Assembly (NCBI RefSeq): GCF_017592335.1
Contig: NZ_JACNMP010000003.1
Span: 62,001 to 126,000 of the forward strand
Length of the DNA stretch: 64,000 nucleotides
Direction of reading: 5' to 3'
Source of the DNA: Pseudaestuariivita rosea
Lineage (GTDB): Bacteria; Pseudomonadota; Alphaproteobacteria; Rhodobacterales; Rhodobacteraceae
Shown: positions 34,260 through 44,020 of the stretch, one piece after another
Layout: the number at the start of each line of letters is the position of its first letter
Numbering within the stretch: the first letter of the stretch is position 1
Program-made: the position numbers and the translations under genes
The notes under the pieces: model-generated
What the model saw: only the letters and a program-made list of their open reading frames with translations
Databases searched by the model: none
What the model was told of the DNA's origin: nothing

Positions 34260-37029
34260 GCCGGAGCCCGCAAATAATCAGACGCCGACCCCATTGATCC
34301 TGTCGGCGTCTGAGATTTTCGATCAAACGGCGATCCTGTCTGTCTTGGATCAGACTGTTTCGACGTGCGAAAGCGCCAAGGACATCCGCGCAGCAACCGT
34401 TCATCATCTTTCAAAAGTCCGCAAAGCCAGCCTTGAAAAGATTGCAGCTGCTTTTCAGGCAGATCCGTTCAACGCCCGCGCCACGGTCAGGGCCTATGCC
34501 TATCTGACAGATGGGATCGTAAACACGGTTCATTATATCGCGGAAACCTATCTGCATCCGCTACCGACACCCACAGAAAGCGAACGCATGGCCGTTCTGG
34601 CTGTCGGGGGCTATGGCCGCAACGAAATGGCGCCCTTTTCTGACGTCGATCTGTTGTTTCTGACACCTTACAAAGTAACCGCCTGGGCGGAAAGCGTGAT
34701 TGAAAGCATGCTTTATATGCTGTGGGATCTGCGGCTAAAGGTCGGGCATGCCAGTCGAACCGTCAAAGACTGCATCCGCCTGGCCCGCGATGATTATACG
34801 ATCCGCACGTCACTGGTCGAACAGCGCTTTTTGGGCGGCCATGAACCTCTGGCGGATGAATTGAAAGAGCGGCTTTGGACCGATCTATTTAAAAGCACCT
34901 CGAAAGAATTTATCGAAGCCAAGCTTGAGGAACGCACAGACCGCCACAAAAAACAGGGCGGCCAGCGCTATGTCGTGGAACCGAATGTCAAAGAGGGCAA
35001 GGGCGGCCTGCGCGATCTGCAATCGCTATACTGGATTGCAAAATATCTGCATGGCGTCGACAAGGCTCAGGACCTGTTTCATCTGGGCATGTTCACGCCG
35101 GACGAATACGAAACCTTTGTAAAGGCGGAAGACTTTCTGTGGGCCGTCCGCTGTCATCTGCATCTGATCACCCGGCGCGCTATGGATCAACTGACGTTTG
35201 ATTTACAGGTCGAGGTCGCCGATCGCATGGGATATGTCGACAAGGCCGGACGACGTGCGGTGGAGCACTTCATGCAGGATTACTTCTTGCATGCAACCCG
35301 CGTGGGGGAATTGACCCGCATCTTCCTGACCTCGCTTGAGGCAAATCACGTCAAGTCAGAACCGATGCTGACACGTTTTTTCCGCCGTAAGCGCAAGGTC
35401 AAACCCGAATATGAGGTCAAGCAGAACCGGCTAAGCGTTGCAGACGAAGACGCGTTCCTGTCCGACAACCTGAACCTTTTGCGGATATTTGAGGAAGCTC
35501 TGCGCACGGGCTATCTGCTGCATCCAGATGCGATGCGTTTGCTGGCGGCCAACCTGCATCTTGTGGACGACGACATGCGGCAAAGCAAGGAAGCCAATCG
35601 CATTTTCATTGATCTGCTGCTAAAGCATGGTAATCCGCAGCGATCACTGCGGCGGATGAACGAATTGGGGATGCTGGCAGCCTTTATTCCAGAATTCCAA
35701 CCGATCGTGGCGATGATGCAATTCAATATGTATCACCACTACACCGTCGATGAACACACGATCCAATGCATAAGCACGCTGGCGCAGATTGAGCGGGAAG
35801 AACTGGTCGAAGAACTGCCAATCGCCTCAGGCATCCTGAAGGCTGGCGTAAACCGGCGTGTTCTTTATATCGCCCTGCTTCTGCACGATATTGGTAAAGG
35901 CCAAGACGAAGATCACTCGATACTTGGTGCCAAAATCGCGCGCAAGGTCTGTCCCAGGCTTGGATTAAACCGCGAAGAATGCGAAACGGTCGAATGGCTG
36001 GTGCGCTATCATCTGCTGATGTCTGACATGGCGCAAAAGCGTGATTTGTCTGATCCACCCACGGTTCGAGATTTTGCCAAGGCTGTGCGGACCATAAAGC
36101 GACTGGACCTGCTGACTGTACTGACAGTTTGTGACATTCGCGGAGTGGGTCCGGGCACCTGGAACAACTGGAAAGCTGTGCTGCTGCGCGGTCTTTATCG
36201 TGAAACCTCGGCGGCGCTGCAAACCGGTCTGGAAGACGTCAACCGTGAAACACGCGAAACCGAGGCAAAAGCAGCCCTGCGTGATGCCCTACAAGACTGG
36301 AGCGGCAAAGACATTCGCGCCGAGCTATCGCGTCACTACGGCCCTTATTGGCAAGGTATGCCGACAAGTGCCCATGTCGTATTTGCCGGTCTGCTGCACG
36401 GACTGGCCAATGACGAAATCCGCATCGACCTGAACGCTGATGAAGATCGCGATGCAACACGGGCCTGCTTTGCGGTGTCCGACCACCCCGGTATCTTCAG
36501 CCGGTTGACCGGTGCACTGGCCCTGGTAGGTGCAAATATCGTCGATGCGCGGACCTACACGACCAAGGACGGTTACGCGACCGCTGTGTTCTGGATTCAG
36601 GATGCAAACGGATCACCTTACGAACTTGACCGCCTGCCCCGTCTGACAAAGATGATCCACAAGACACTAAGCGGCGATGTCGTTGCAGCAGATGCCTTGA
36701 AATCCAAAGATAAACTGAAAAAGCGCGAGCGGGCTTTCCGCGTGCCCACATCGATCACCTTCGATAATGAAGGGTCCGAGATTTACACGATTATCGAGGT
36801 CGACACGCGGGATCGCCCAGGCCTTTTGTTCGACCTGTCACGCACCCTGGCCGCGTCCAATGTCTATATCGCAAGCGCTGTGATCGCGACCTATGGCGAA
36901 CAGGTCGTCGATACGTTTTATGTCAAGGATATGTTCGGTCTGAAGTTCCACTCAGATGCGCGCCAGAAAGCGCTGGAAAAACGGCTGCGCGCCGCGATCC
37001 TTGAAGGCGCCGAAAGGGCCGCCACGTGA
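34219..37029 (+). CDS. glnD: [Protein-PII] uridylyltransferase/uridylyl-removing enzyme
   Basis: A 936-aa bifunctional nitrogen sensor that uridylylates or de-uridylylates PII. The nucleotidyltransferase motif is GGYGRNEMAPFSDVDLLFL (about 131-149), the HD hydrolase is LLLHDIGKGQDEDHS (about 555), and two ACT domains follow (CFAVSDHPGIFSRLTGAL and YTIIEVDTRDRPGLLFDLSR). The start is uncertain: the best candidate is TTG 34219 (AGG about 10 bases upstream), which overlaps the LppC gene by 41 bases; TTG 34294 is the alternative. It is coupled to murJ (GTGA overlap). Confidence 0.94.
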   Translation: MTLLQKASAAPASRPEPANNQTPTPLILSASEIFDQTAILSVLDQTVSTCESAKDIRAATVHHLSKVRKASLEKIAAAFQADPFNARATVRAYAYLTDGIVNTVHYIAETYLHPLPTPTESERMAVLAVGGYGRNEMAPFSDVDLLFLTPYKVTAWAESVIESMLYMLWDLRLKVGHASRTVKDCIRLARDDYTIRTSLVEQRFLGGHEPLADELKERLWTDLFKSTSKEFIEAKLEERTDRHKKQGGQRYVVEPNVKEGKGGLRDLQSLYWIAKYLHGVDKAQDLFHLGMFTPDEYETFVKAEDFLWAVRCHLHLITRRAMDQLTFDLQVEVADRMGYVDKAGRRAVEHFMQDYFLHATRVGELTRIFLTSLEANHVKSEPMLTRFFRRKRKVKPEYEVKQNRLSVADEDAFLSDNLNLLRIFEEALRTGYLLHPDAMRLLAANLHLVDDDMRQSKEANRIFIDLLLKHGNPQRSLRRMNELGMLAAFIPEFQPIVAMMQFNMYHHYTVDEHTIQCISTLAQIEREELVEELPIASGILKAGVNRRVLYIALLLHDIGKGQDEDHSILGAKIARKVCPRLGLNREECETVEWLVRYHLLMSDMAQKRDLSDPPTVRDFAKAVRTIKRLDLLTVLTVCDIRGVGPGTWNNWKAVLLRGLYRETSAALQTGLEDVNRETRETEAKAALRDALQDWSGKDIRAELSRHYGPYWQGMPTSAHVVFAGLLHGLANDEIRIDLNADEDRDATRACFAVSDHPGIFSRLTGALALVGANIVDARTYTTKDGYATAVFWIQDANGSPYELDRLPRLTKMIHKTLSGDVVAADALKSKDKLKKRERAFRVPTSITFDNEGSEIYTIIEVDTRDRPGLLFDLSRTLAASNVYIASAVIATYGEQVVDTFYVKDMFGLKFHSDARQKALEKRLRAAILEGAERAAT

Positions 37030-38576
37030 AGCCAATCCGATTGATGTCAGGATTTCTGACGGTTGGTGTCTGGACCCTGCTGTCCAGAATTCTGGGATTT
37101 ATCCGCGATATCATGATCGCGGCCTACCTGGGATCGGGGCCGGTGGCCGAGGCCTTTCTGATCGCGTTTTCACTACCTAATATGTTTCGTCGTTTCTTCG
37201 CCGAAGGGGCCTTTAACATGGCCTTCGTCCCGATGTTTTCGAAGAAACTGGAAGGCGGCGATGATCCCGAAGGTTTCGCACGGGATGCGTTTACAGGGCT
37301 GGCAACTGTTCTGATTGTCTTTACCGTCATTGCGCTTCTGACTATGCCTTATCTGGTGCTGGCGATGGCGTCTGGCTTTCAGGGCGATGAACGGTTCGAT
37401 CTGGCCGTGTTTTATGGCCGCATCGCTTTTCCCTATATCCTGTTCATTTCACTCGCCGCTTTGCTGTCAGGCGTTTTGAATGCCACCGGGCGGTTTGCGG
37501 CCGCAGCTGCTGCGCCAGTTCTGCTGAATATCCTGTTCATCTCGGCCATGGTCTTTGCGGGGGCCATGGACATCGCAATCGGCGATGCACTGGCCTGGAC
37601 AGTACCACTGGCCGGGATCGCACAGATGGCGCTGGTCTGGGTTGCGGCAAAGCGTGCCGGGTTCAAACTGACCCTAAAACGCCCGCGACTGACGCCCGAG
37701 CTGAAACGTCTTGCGATCATCGCAGCACCGGCCGCGCTGGCAGGTGGGGTTGTGCAGTTGAATCTTTTGATCGGCAGGCAGGTTGCCAGCTTCTTTGATG
37801 GGGCCATTGCCTGGCTGAACTATGCGGACCGGCTTTATCAACTGCCACTGGGTGTTGTCGGCATTGCAATCGGTGTCGTGCTGCTGCCCGATCTGTCGCG
37901 CAGATTGCGGGCCAACGATACAGAAGGGGGCCAGAACGCCTATAACCGGGCCGCCGAAGTGTCGCTTGCGCTCACGATACCGGCTGCCGTCGCCCTGATC
38001 GCAATTCCCTTGCCGCTGATCAGTGTGCTATTTCAACGTGGTGCTTTCGGACCCGAGGATGCCGCCGCAGCCGCCCTGGCCGTTGCTGTCTATGGTGTCG
38101 GGTTGCCCGCATTTGTTATGCAGAAGGTTCTGCAACCCCTATTCTTCGCGCGAGAGGACACCAAGCGCCCCTTCTATTATGCCTTGGGGTCTCTGATCGT
38201 AAATGCGGTCTTGGCAATCGGATTGGCGCCCATAGTCGGCTTTATTGCCGCCGCCATTGGTACTTCGCTGGCAGCATGGGCGATGGTGTTTCTGCTTTGG
38301 CGAGGTGCGCGGCAAATGGGACCAGCCGCGCAATTAGACCAACGATTCAAATCGCGCCTTCCGAAAATCGTCGCTGCCAGTGTCTTGATGGGATTGATCC
38401 TGTGGGGCATGGCCTGGGTCTTGGCCGATGCGTTGCAAACCGGCGGTCTGCGCTATCTGGCGTTGGCTGGATTGGTTGCTGTCGGGATCGTCAGCTATTT
38501 TGGGATCGGTCAGATCATCGGCGCTTTTCGTTTGGCCGAGTTTCGCTCAGCCATGCGCAAGACACCACAGAACTGA
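37026..38576 (+). CDS. murJ: Lipid II flippase MurJ
   Basis: A 516-aa MOP-superfamily membrane protein with about 14 helices that flips lipid II for peptidoglycan synthesis. It starts GTG 37026 and has WTLLSRILGFIRDIMIAAYL, PNMFRRFFAEGAFNMAFVP and a conserved FARDAFT..LL region, all typical. The stop is immediately followed by the convergent moaE stop (38577), leaving no room for a terminator. The glnD-murJ neighbourhood is common in alphaproteobacteria. Confidence 0.96.
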   Translation: MKPIRLMSGFLTVGVWTLLSRILGFIRDIMIAAYLGSGPVAEAFLIAFSLPNMFRRFFAEGAFNMAFVPMFSKKLEGGDDPEGFARDAFTGLATVLIVFTVIALLTMPYLVLAMASGFQGDERFDLAVFYGRIAFPYILFISLAALLSGVLNATGRFAAAAAAPVLLNILFISAMVFAGAMDIAIGDALAWTVPLAGIAQMALVWVAAKRAGFKLTLKRPRLTPELKRLAIIAAPAALAGGVVQLNLLIGRQVASFFDGAIAWLNYADRLYQLPLGVVGIAIGVVLLPDLSRRLRANDTEGGQNAYNRAAEVSLALTIPAAVALIAIPLPLISVLFQRGAFGPEDAAAAALAVAVYGVGLPAFVMQKVLQPLFFAREDTKRPFYYALGSLIVNAVLAIGLAPIVGFIAAAIGTSLAAWAMVFLLWRGARQMGPAAQLDQRFKSRLPKIVAASVLMGLILWGMAWVLADALQTGGLRYLALAGLVAVGIVSYFGIGQIIGAFRLAEFRSAMRKTPQN

Positions 38577-39020
38577 TCACCAGCGGCTTAGCGCGTCTTC
38601 ATCCTGCGCTTTGCTTTCGACCCATGTTTCGCCATCCTGAGTGATTTCTTTTTTCCAGAACGGCGCACGGGATTTCAAATAGTCCATCAAAAACTGCGCC
38701 GCCTCGAACGCATCCTGCCTATGGGCCGACGCCGTGGCCACCATCATGATCTGATCACCGGGGGCCATCTTGCCGTATCTGTGGATCACCAGAACATCGG
38801 CCAAGGACCAGCGTTCGTTCGCCTGATCGACGATCTTTTGCAGCGCCTTTTCCGTCATGCCCGGATAATGTTCAATCTCCATCACCGCCAAATCACGGGT
38901 CGTCAGATCGCGGACAATACCGGTAAACGTCACCACGGCCCCAACATCATGACTGGTATTAGTGAACTGTGACACCTCAGCCCCCAGATCAAACGGGGCT
39001 TCCTGCACGCGAACCGTCAT
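38577..39020 (-). CDS. moaE: Molybdopterin synthase catalytic subunit
   Basis: A 147-aa large subunit that with MoaD converts precursor Z to molybdopterin. It has GAVVTFTGIVRDLTTRDLAV, MEIEHYPGMTEKALQKI, VLVIHRYGKMAPGDQIMMVA and KSRAPFWKKE, which includes the conserved catalytic Lys (about 116-125). It is directly downstream of moaD, with 2 bases between, in the uvrC-pgsA-moaD-moaE operon. Confidence 0.96.
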   Translation of the reverse strand: MTVRVQEAPFDLGAEVSQFTNTSHDVGAVVTFTGIVRDLTTRDLAVMEIEHYPGMTEKALQKIVDQANERWSLADVLVIHRYGKMAPGDQIMMVATASAHRQDAFEAAQFLMDYLKSRAPFWKKEITQDGETWVESKAQDEDALSRW

Positions 39021-39022
39021 AC

Positions 39023-39271
39023 CTAGCCGCCGGTCATCGGTGGAAAAAACGCGACCTCGCGTACGCCATCTAGCGGTGCGCTGAAATCGGAAAGCTCCTG
39101 ATCAAGTGCAACCCGCAGCGCTGTAGTGTCGGCAAAGGCCGCTGCATAACGGTCTTCTCGCGCCTTCAACTCTTCAACGAGTTCCGCAACGGTCCCGGCA
39201 GAAGTCTCAATCTGCTCTCTCGGCAATCCGATCCGTTCGCGCACCCATGCGAAATACATCACATCAATCAT
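39023..39271 (-). CDS. moaD: Molybdopterin synthase sulfur carrier subunit
   Basis: An 82-aa ubiquitin-like sulfur carrier. It begins MIDVMYFAWVRERIGLPREQ and ends VAFFPPMTGG; the terminal Gly-Gly is thiocarboxylated. ATG 39271 is chosen over an in-frame start at 39373 because it overlaps the pgsA stop (ATGA) and gives normal length. It provides the sulfur to MoaE. Confidence 0.94.
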   Translation of the reverse strand: MIDVMYFAWVRERIGLPREQIETSAGTVAELVEELKAREDRYAAAFADTTALRVALDQELSDFSAPLDGVREVAFFPPMTGG

Positions 39272-39933
39272 GCTTCGTCCTTCAGGTAGGGCAAGGATTT
39301 TTGAAAGTAGTCCAATCCCGAAATCAGCGTCAATGCCGCGGCCAGCCACAACAACGCGACCCCACTGTACCAACTGTACTGAATTCCGTCATACAGCCAT
39401 AAAAGGCCGACTTCATCCGGCACAAGCCCTTCGAAAATCGCAGCGATCATTTCATCATTCATCCCCTGAATGCGTATTTCGAGATGATGTTCGAATATCC
39501 CGCGGGCAAAAAGGACAGCCAAGGCGATCATCTGCGCAGTTGTCTTATACTTCGCTATTTTGGTTGCTTTCAGCGTGCCTGCGTTATCACCCAAAAACTC
39601 TCGCAAACCGGCGATAAAGATCTCGCGAAAAAGAATCACTGTCGCTGGCAGCAAAATCCACGGGTCCATCCCGGAAAAGCCTGTCACCACAAGAAGCGCG
39701 ATGATCACCATGGCCTTGTCGGCAATTGGATCCAGCATCGCGCCGAATTTGCTTTCCTGCTTCCAAAGCCTTGCCAGATAGCCGTCAAACCAATCCGTGA
39801 CAGCCGCGCTGACAAACAAAATCAGCGCAAACCAGTCTGCCCAAGGCCGGTTGAAATACAAAAACATGATGGCAACGCCCGGGGCGGCCAACAGACGTAA
39901 CGCTGTCAAGGTATTGGGTATGGTCCATTTCAT
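39268..39933 (-). CDS. pgsA: CDP-diacylglycerol-glycerol-3-phosphate 3-phosphatidyltransferase
   Basis: A 221-aa membrane enzyme for phosphatidylglycerol phosphate synthesis. The CDP-alcohol transferase motif D-G-x2-A-R-x8-G-x3-D-x3-D is complete in DGYLARLWKQESKFGAMLDP plus the following IADK (about 49-71). It starts MKWTIPNTLTALRLLAAPGV, the usual N-terminus. It lies 18 bases after uvrC and overlaps moaD, within one operon. Confidence 0.96.
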   Translation of the reverse strand: MKWTIPNTLTALRLLAAPGVAIMFLYFNRPWADWFALILFVSAAVTDWFDGYLARLWKQESKFGAMLDPIADKAMVIIALLVVTGFSGMDPWILLPATVILFREIFIAGLREFLGDNAGTLKATKIAKYKTTAQMIALAVLFARGIFEHHLEIRIQGMNDEMIAAIFEGLVPDEVGLLWLYDGIQYSWYSGVALLWLAAALTLISGLDYFQKSLPYLKDEA

Positions 39934-39951
39934 CAGGCGTGTCTTAGCCTG

Positions 39952-41823
39952 TCAGCCGCGTTCATGGAAGAAGTCATAAATCGTTTCTGCCAAAGTATCG
40001 GAAATTCCATCGACGGCCTTCAGATCTGCAAGATTTGCGCGGGATACAGCCTTGGCCGATCCAAAATGCGCCAACAAGGCACGTTTGCGTGTGGCCCCAA
40101 CGCCGGGCACGTCATCCAGCGGGGTCGCGCCGATGCTCTTGGCGCGTTTGGCGCGGTGTGTTCCAATGGCAAAACGGTGTGCTTCATCCCGCAGGCGTTG
40201 AACGAAATAGAGAACAGGGTCATTGTGTCTTAACGCGAAAGGTCGCTGTCCGGTTCTGTGGAACTCTTCCTTGCCCGCATCGCGGTCAACGCCCTTGGCC
40301 ACACCGACCATCGGAATATCCTCAACCCCCATGTCCAACATAATCTCGCGCACTGCACTGACCTGCCCTGCCCCGCCATCAATCAACAGCAAATCCGGCC
40401 ACATATCCTGTTCGCGATCCGGGTCTTCCTTCAGCAGTCTTTTGAAACGGCGGGTCAGAACCTCTTTCATCATGCCGAAGTCATCACCGGGCGTCAGATC
40501 ATCGCCCTTGATATTGAACTTGCGATACTGGCTTTTCACGAAACCGTCCGGGCCCGCGACAATCATCGCACCAACGGCATTTGTGCCCTGAATGTGCGAG
40601 TTATCGTAAACCTCGATCCGCTGCGGTGCGCTGTCCAGATCAAAAGCCTCTGCCAGACCTTTCAGTAGTTTCCCCTGCGTGGCGGTTTCAGCCATCTTGC
40701 GCGCCAAGCTTTCACGCGCATTTCGGGCAGCGCCTGCAACCAATTCCGCCTTTTCGCCCCGTAAGGGTATTGCCAGTTCCACCTTGCGCGCCGCCTTTTG
40801 GGACAACGCTTCAGTCACCAGATCATCATTTTCGACCGGATGACTTAACAGGATCAGTTTCGGTGGTTCCTTGTCCCCGTAGAACTGACCAACAAAAGCC
40901 TCCATCACCTCGCGCACATCAACGTCCGTTCCGACACGCGGGTAATAATCCTTGTTGCCCCAATTCTGATTGGCCCGGATGAAAAAGACCTGCACACAGG
41001 CCTGACCGCCCTCCATATGCAGCGCGATGATGTCGGCTTCGGCCACACCACGAGGGTTTATGCCCTGAGCTGTTTGAACTTGGGTCAGCGCGCGTATGCG
41101 ATCACGCAGGGCAGCTGCGCGTTCGAATTCCATCGCGTCTGATGCCGCGGCCATATCTTTAGCCAACCGTTCCTGAATTTTTGTCGTACGGCCAGACAGA
41201 AAGCGTTCAGCATCACGGACCGCATCGGCATAGTCCGCTTCGCTGATCTTACCCACACACGGCGCGCTGCAGCGCTTGATCTGATACAGCAGACAGGGCC
41301 GCGTCCGACTGTCGAAAGTCGAGTCAGAGCAGTTTCGCAGCAGAAAAACCTTCTGCAATTGATTCAGCGTCCTGTTTACAGCACCTGCACTGGCAAAAGG
41401 GCCATAGTAAGATCCCTTTTCCTTTTTCGCCCCACGGTGTTTTTTGATCTGCGGAAATCCATGTTCGGCACTGACGAGAATATTCGGAAAACTTTTGTCA
41501 TCGCGCAGCAGAACGTTATAGCGTGGCTTCAACTGCTTGATCAGGTTCTGTTCCAGCAAAAGCGCCTCGGTTTCCGTCTTGGTCGTCAGAAACATCATGC
41601 TGGCGGTTTCGCCGATCATGCGCGCGATGCGCGGGCTGTGACCCGATGGGCGGGCATAATTGGAAACCCGCGCCCTTAGGTTGCGGGCCTTGCCCACATA
41701 AAGAACACGCGCCTGTTCATCCAACATCCGATAGACGCCAGGCGACGCATCAAGTGTCTTCAGATATTCCTGAATACAGGCGTGGCCTTTGGTGATCTGG
41801 CTGGCATCGGTCATGGGCGACAA
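39952..41823 (-). CDS. uvrC: Excinuclease ABC subunit C
   Basis: A 623-aa nucleotide-excision repair nuclease. The GIY-YIG domain is [20 protein letters not shown] (about 28-47), then UVR region [15 protein letters not shown], the RNase H-like domain with [17 protein letters not shown] and LLIDGGAGQ, and a C-terminal helix-hairpin-helix ([19 protein letters not shown]). The first codon is TTG (41823), with AGGA at eight bases; ATG 41814 is the alternative. No SOS box is seen upstream; an AT-rich gap lies there instead. Confidence 0.96.
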   Translation of the reverse strand: MSPMTDASQITKGHACIQEYLKTLDASPGVYRMLDEQARVLYVGKARNLRARVSNYARPSGHSPRIARMIGETASMMFLTTKTETEALLLEQNLIKQLKPRYNVLLRDDKSFPNILVSAEHGFPQIKKHRGAKKEKGSYYGPFASAGAVNRTLNQLQKVFLLRNCSDSTFDSRTRPCLLYQIKRCSAPCVGKISEADYADAVRDAERFLSGRTTKIQERLAKDMAAASDAMEFERAAALRDRIRALTQVQTAQGINPRGVAEADIIALHMEGGQACVQVFFIRANQNWGNKDYYPRVGTDVDVREVMEAFVGQFYGDKEPPKLILLSHPVENDDLVTEALSQKAARKVELAIPLRGEKAELVAGAARNARESLARKMAETATQGKLLKGLAEAFDLDSAPQRIEVYDNSHIQGTNAVGAMIVAGPDGFVKSQYRKFNIKGDDLTPGDDFGMMKEVLTRRFKRLLKEDPDREQDMWPDLLLIDGGAGQVSAVREIMLDMGVEDIPMVGVAKGVDRDAGKEEFHRTGQRPFALRHNDPVLYFVQRLRDEAHRFAIGTHRAKRAKSIGATPLDDVPGVGATRKRALLAHFGSAKAVSRANLADLKAVDGISDTLAETIYDFFHERG

Positions 41824-42101
41824 GATATGATTCCTACCGCTGGCTGCAATCTTATTAAACCGGTTACAAGAGAAAATCTGTCCACCATTTCTGTGGATAA
41901 CTTGGCGTATAACTTTGCCACAGACGGATTTTTTCCTTGTTTAAAGGGCGCTTCTGTAATTTGCCTAATTTTTAGGCTTAATTTTAAGGCACTGATAATA
42001 AAAGATATTTTTTTATTCGTTAACAAATCATTGATATCATTGTACTTTTTGTAACGTTTTTTTGACCATATTATTACAGCGTGTACAACTTCGGTCGTTT
42101 T
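41824..42101. other. AT-rich intergenic region with a consensus DnaA box
   Basis: 278 bases, strikingly AT-rich (especially 41990-42075, with TTTTTTTATTCG, TTTTTTTGACC and similar), between uvrC (minus) and the SDR gene (minus). It contains TGTGGATAA at 41892-41900 (the complement of the E. coli DnaA box TTATCCACA). No gene is visible. It may be a promoter of uvrC, a replication-related site, or transferred DNA. Confidence 0.55.
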
Positions 42102-42878
42102 CTATTCTACGCCTAGAACATCTGGCGTTTGCCAGGCCAGATGCTGACCGCCATCAACACAGATCAATTGACCCGTGACCGCAGGGGCGTCAACGAAATA
42201 GCCAAGAGCCGCCGTTATATCAGAAACATTGGCACCCCGATTCAACACCGTCGCGGCGCGTTGGCGCGCGAAATGTTCGGCGGATTGACGACCGCCTTGT
42301 AACGTCGGCCCAGGACCAATTGCGTTGACACGCACCCTGGGCGCCAGGGCCTGAGCCGCGGTTTGGGTAAAGGCCCAAAGTCCCATCTTTGCAATGGTAT
42401 AGGTCATGAATTCGGGGGTCAGCTTGCGCACACGCTGATCAATCATGTTCACAACCAGGCCCGCGGCAACGGGTTCGCCCATGTCGTCTTTGCCCGGCTC
42501 GGGCACCTGCCGTTGAAACTCCTGCGTCAGGATAAAAGGCGCGCGCAGGTTGGATTGCATATGACGATCCCAGCTTTCGCGAGTCGCGGTTTCAATCGTG
42601 TCGTATTCAAAGATCGAGGCATTGTTGACCAGACACGTCAACGGCCCGCCCAGATGCGATACAGCCTGTTCCACCAGCTTTTCGGTTTGTGCATCGTCCA
42701 GCAAGTCAGCCCCAAGGGCAACCGCCTTGCGCCCCATCGATCTAATATGCTCAACAGCCGTTTCAGCATCGGATCGGGACGCAGCATAATGGACAGCCAC
42801 ATCATAACCGCGACCAGCAAGATAGACTGCCATTTCGCGGCCCAACCGTTTACCCGCGCCCGTTACCAATGCTTTCAT
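42102..42878 (-). CDS. SDR family oxidoreductase (pteridine reductase/FolM-like)
   Basis: A 258-aa short-chain dehydrogenase. The N-terminal cofactor loop TGAGKRLGREMA (about 6-17) has the basic residues that favour NADPH; VNNASIFEYDTIE, the catalytic YTIAK (Y-x3-K) and INAIGPGPTLQGG-like NAIGPGPTLQ are present. The pattern of TGAGKRLG, INAIGPGPTL and the final VDGGQHLAW resembles FolM/pteridine reductases, which reduce dihydropteridines; this is inference. ATG 42878 is chosen over an in-frame start at 43019, which would overlap the antiporter. It is last of the minus-strand set S49-ribbon-antiporter-SDR. Confidence 0.85.
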   Translation of the reverse strand: MKALVTGAGKRLGREMAVYLAGRGYDVAVHYAASRSDAETAVEHIRSMGRKAVALGADLLDDAQTEKLVEQAVSHLGGPLTCLVNNASIFEYDTIETATRESWDRHMQSNLRAPFILTQEFQRQVPEPGKDDMGEPVAAGLVVNMIDQRVRKLTPEFMTYTIAKMGLWAFTQTAAQALAPRVRVNAIGPGPTLQGGRQSAEHFARQRAATVLNRGANVSDITAALGYFVDAPAVTGQLICVDGGQHLAWQTPDVLGVE

Positions 42879-42889
42879 CAGTCTTCGCC

Positions 42890-43855
42890 TTAATTGGTCA
42901 ACAGAACGACAAGATAGACGACATAGGCGCCCGTCAACAGCGCACCGACTCTTCGCCCCATATCGAATCTGAAAAAGACGAACGGGATCAGGATAAGTGA
43001 CGCCCCCAACATCACCCACAAATCAAAACGCAGAAACGACGCATCAACGGGAATTGCGCCAACAAGGCTGGTAATGCCGATGATGGCAAGCAGATTGAAC
43101 ATATTCGACCCGATGACATTGCCCAATGCCACCGCCGCCTGCTGTCGCAATGCCGCCATAACGGTTGTTGCCAGTTCAGGGAGCGAGGTTCCGATCGCAA
43201 CCAACGTCAAGCCAATCACGGTTTCTGATACACCAAAGGACGTCGCGATGATCACCGCATTTGTGACCAGCAGATCGGCACCAAGGGGCAGCCCGATCAG
43301 ACCCAACAGAAGAAACATGATGATCTTCCACCAGCGCATGGACGGGTCAGCGCCTTCGACCTCTTCCTCGCCAGCCTCGGCAGCCTCGGCCTTGGATTGA
43401 CGCCGATGGCGGCGGGCCTCGATCAATTGCTCGCCCAGGATCAGCGACAAAACCAACAACAGGATCAACCCGTGCCACCATGTGAAGGGCCCCAAGAAAG
43501 CCAAGCCGATAAAAAGAAGGGTCGCAAAAATCATGTATAGAAAGCTTTTGCGCGTGTTGCAGGTGCTGGTGTGCAGAACCGAAATCATCGCGGGGATACC
43601 CAGAACCAAAAGCACATTGGCCGTATTTGACCCCACCACATTGCCCAACGCGATGCCGGGCGCATCGTCTAAAACAGCCTTGATACCAATCAGCAGTTCG
43701 GGTGCGGACGTACCAAACGCAACAATTGTCAGACTGACAATCAGGGCCGGAATACCAAGACGCAAACTCAGGTTCACTGCACCTTTCACCAAGGCGTCGC
43801 CGGCCAGCAAAAGGATCACCAGACCAAGTCCGGTATAAACGAATGGCAGTATCAT
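42890..43855 (-). CDS. Calcium/sodium antiporter (YrbG family)
   Basis: A 321-aa inner-membrane CaCA exchanger with ten helices and two inverted alpha repeats: VAFGTSAPELLIGI near residue 46 and VAIGTSLPELATTVMAAL near 216, the ion-binding acidic motifs. The acidic loop between halves (EEEVEGADPS) is cytosolic. Direction and ion are inferred from the family. It overlaps the upstream 55-aa gene by four bases and starts the SDR gene after 11 bases. Confidence 0.93.
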   Translation of the reverse strand: MILPFVYTGLGLVILLLAGDALVKGAVNLSLRLGIPALIVSLTIVAFGTSAPELLIGIKAVLDDAPGIALGNVVGSNTANVLLVLGIPAMISVLHTSTCNTRKSFLYMIFATLLFIGLAFLGPFTWWHGLILLLVLSLILGEQLIEARRHRRQSKAEAAEAGEEEVEGADPSMRWWKIIMFLLLGLIGLPLGADLLVTNAVIIATSFGVSETVIGLTLVAIGTSLPELATTVMAALRQQAAVALGNVIGSNMFNLLAIIGITSLVGAIPVDASFLRFDLWVMLGASLILIPFVFFRFDMGRRVGALLTGAYVVYLVVLLTN

Positions 43856-44019
43856 TTACGTCCTTTTCCGCAGGGACAGGGCCCTTTTCCGATCCGAAAC
43901 CGGCCACAAGACGGGCATCTGGCAGACCGAAGCCTGTCCTGCCCCGGAAAACGCAACTTTCCAAAGATCGCCAGAATAATTATGACGACCAAAAAAAGAG
44001 TAACGGCCTTTATCAGCAC
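43852..44019 (-). CDS. Tiny membrane protein with zinc-ribbon-like tail (55 aa)
   Basis: A 55-aa protein from GTG 44019, one base after the S49 peptidase stop. An N-terminal hydrophobic helix (KAVTLFLVVIIILAIFGKL) is followed by a basic loop (RFPGQDRLRS) and a Cys motif CPSCGRFRIGKGPCPCGKG (C-x2-C...C-x-C), a likely zinc ribbon facing the cytosol. The frame is open upstream to 44124 but that part overlaps the peptidase. Stop overlaps the antiporter start. Small proteins with this order occur next to SppA-like peptidases in Rhodobacteraceae, as I recall; the function is unknown. Confidence 0.75.
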   Translation of the reverse strand: MLIKAVTLFLVVIIILAIFGKLRFPGQDRLRSARCPSCGRFRIGKGPCPCGKGRK

Positions 44020-44020
44020 G

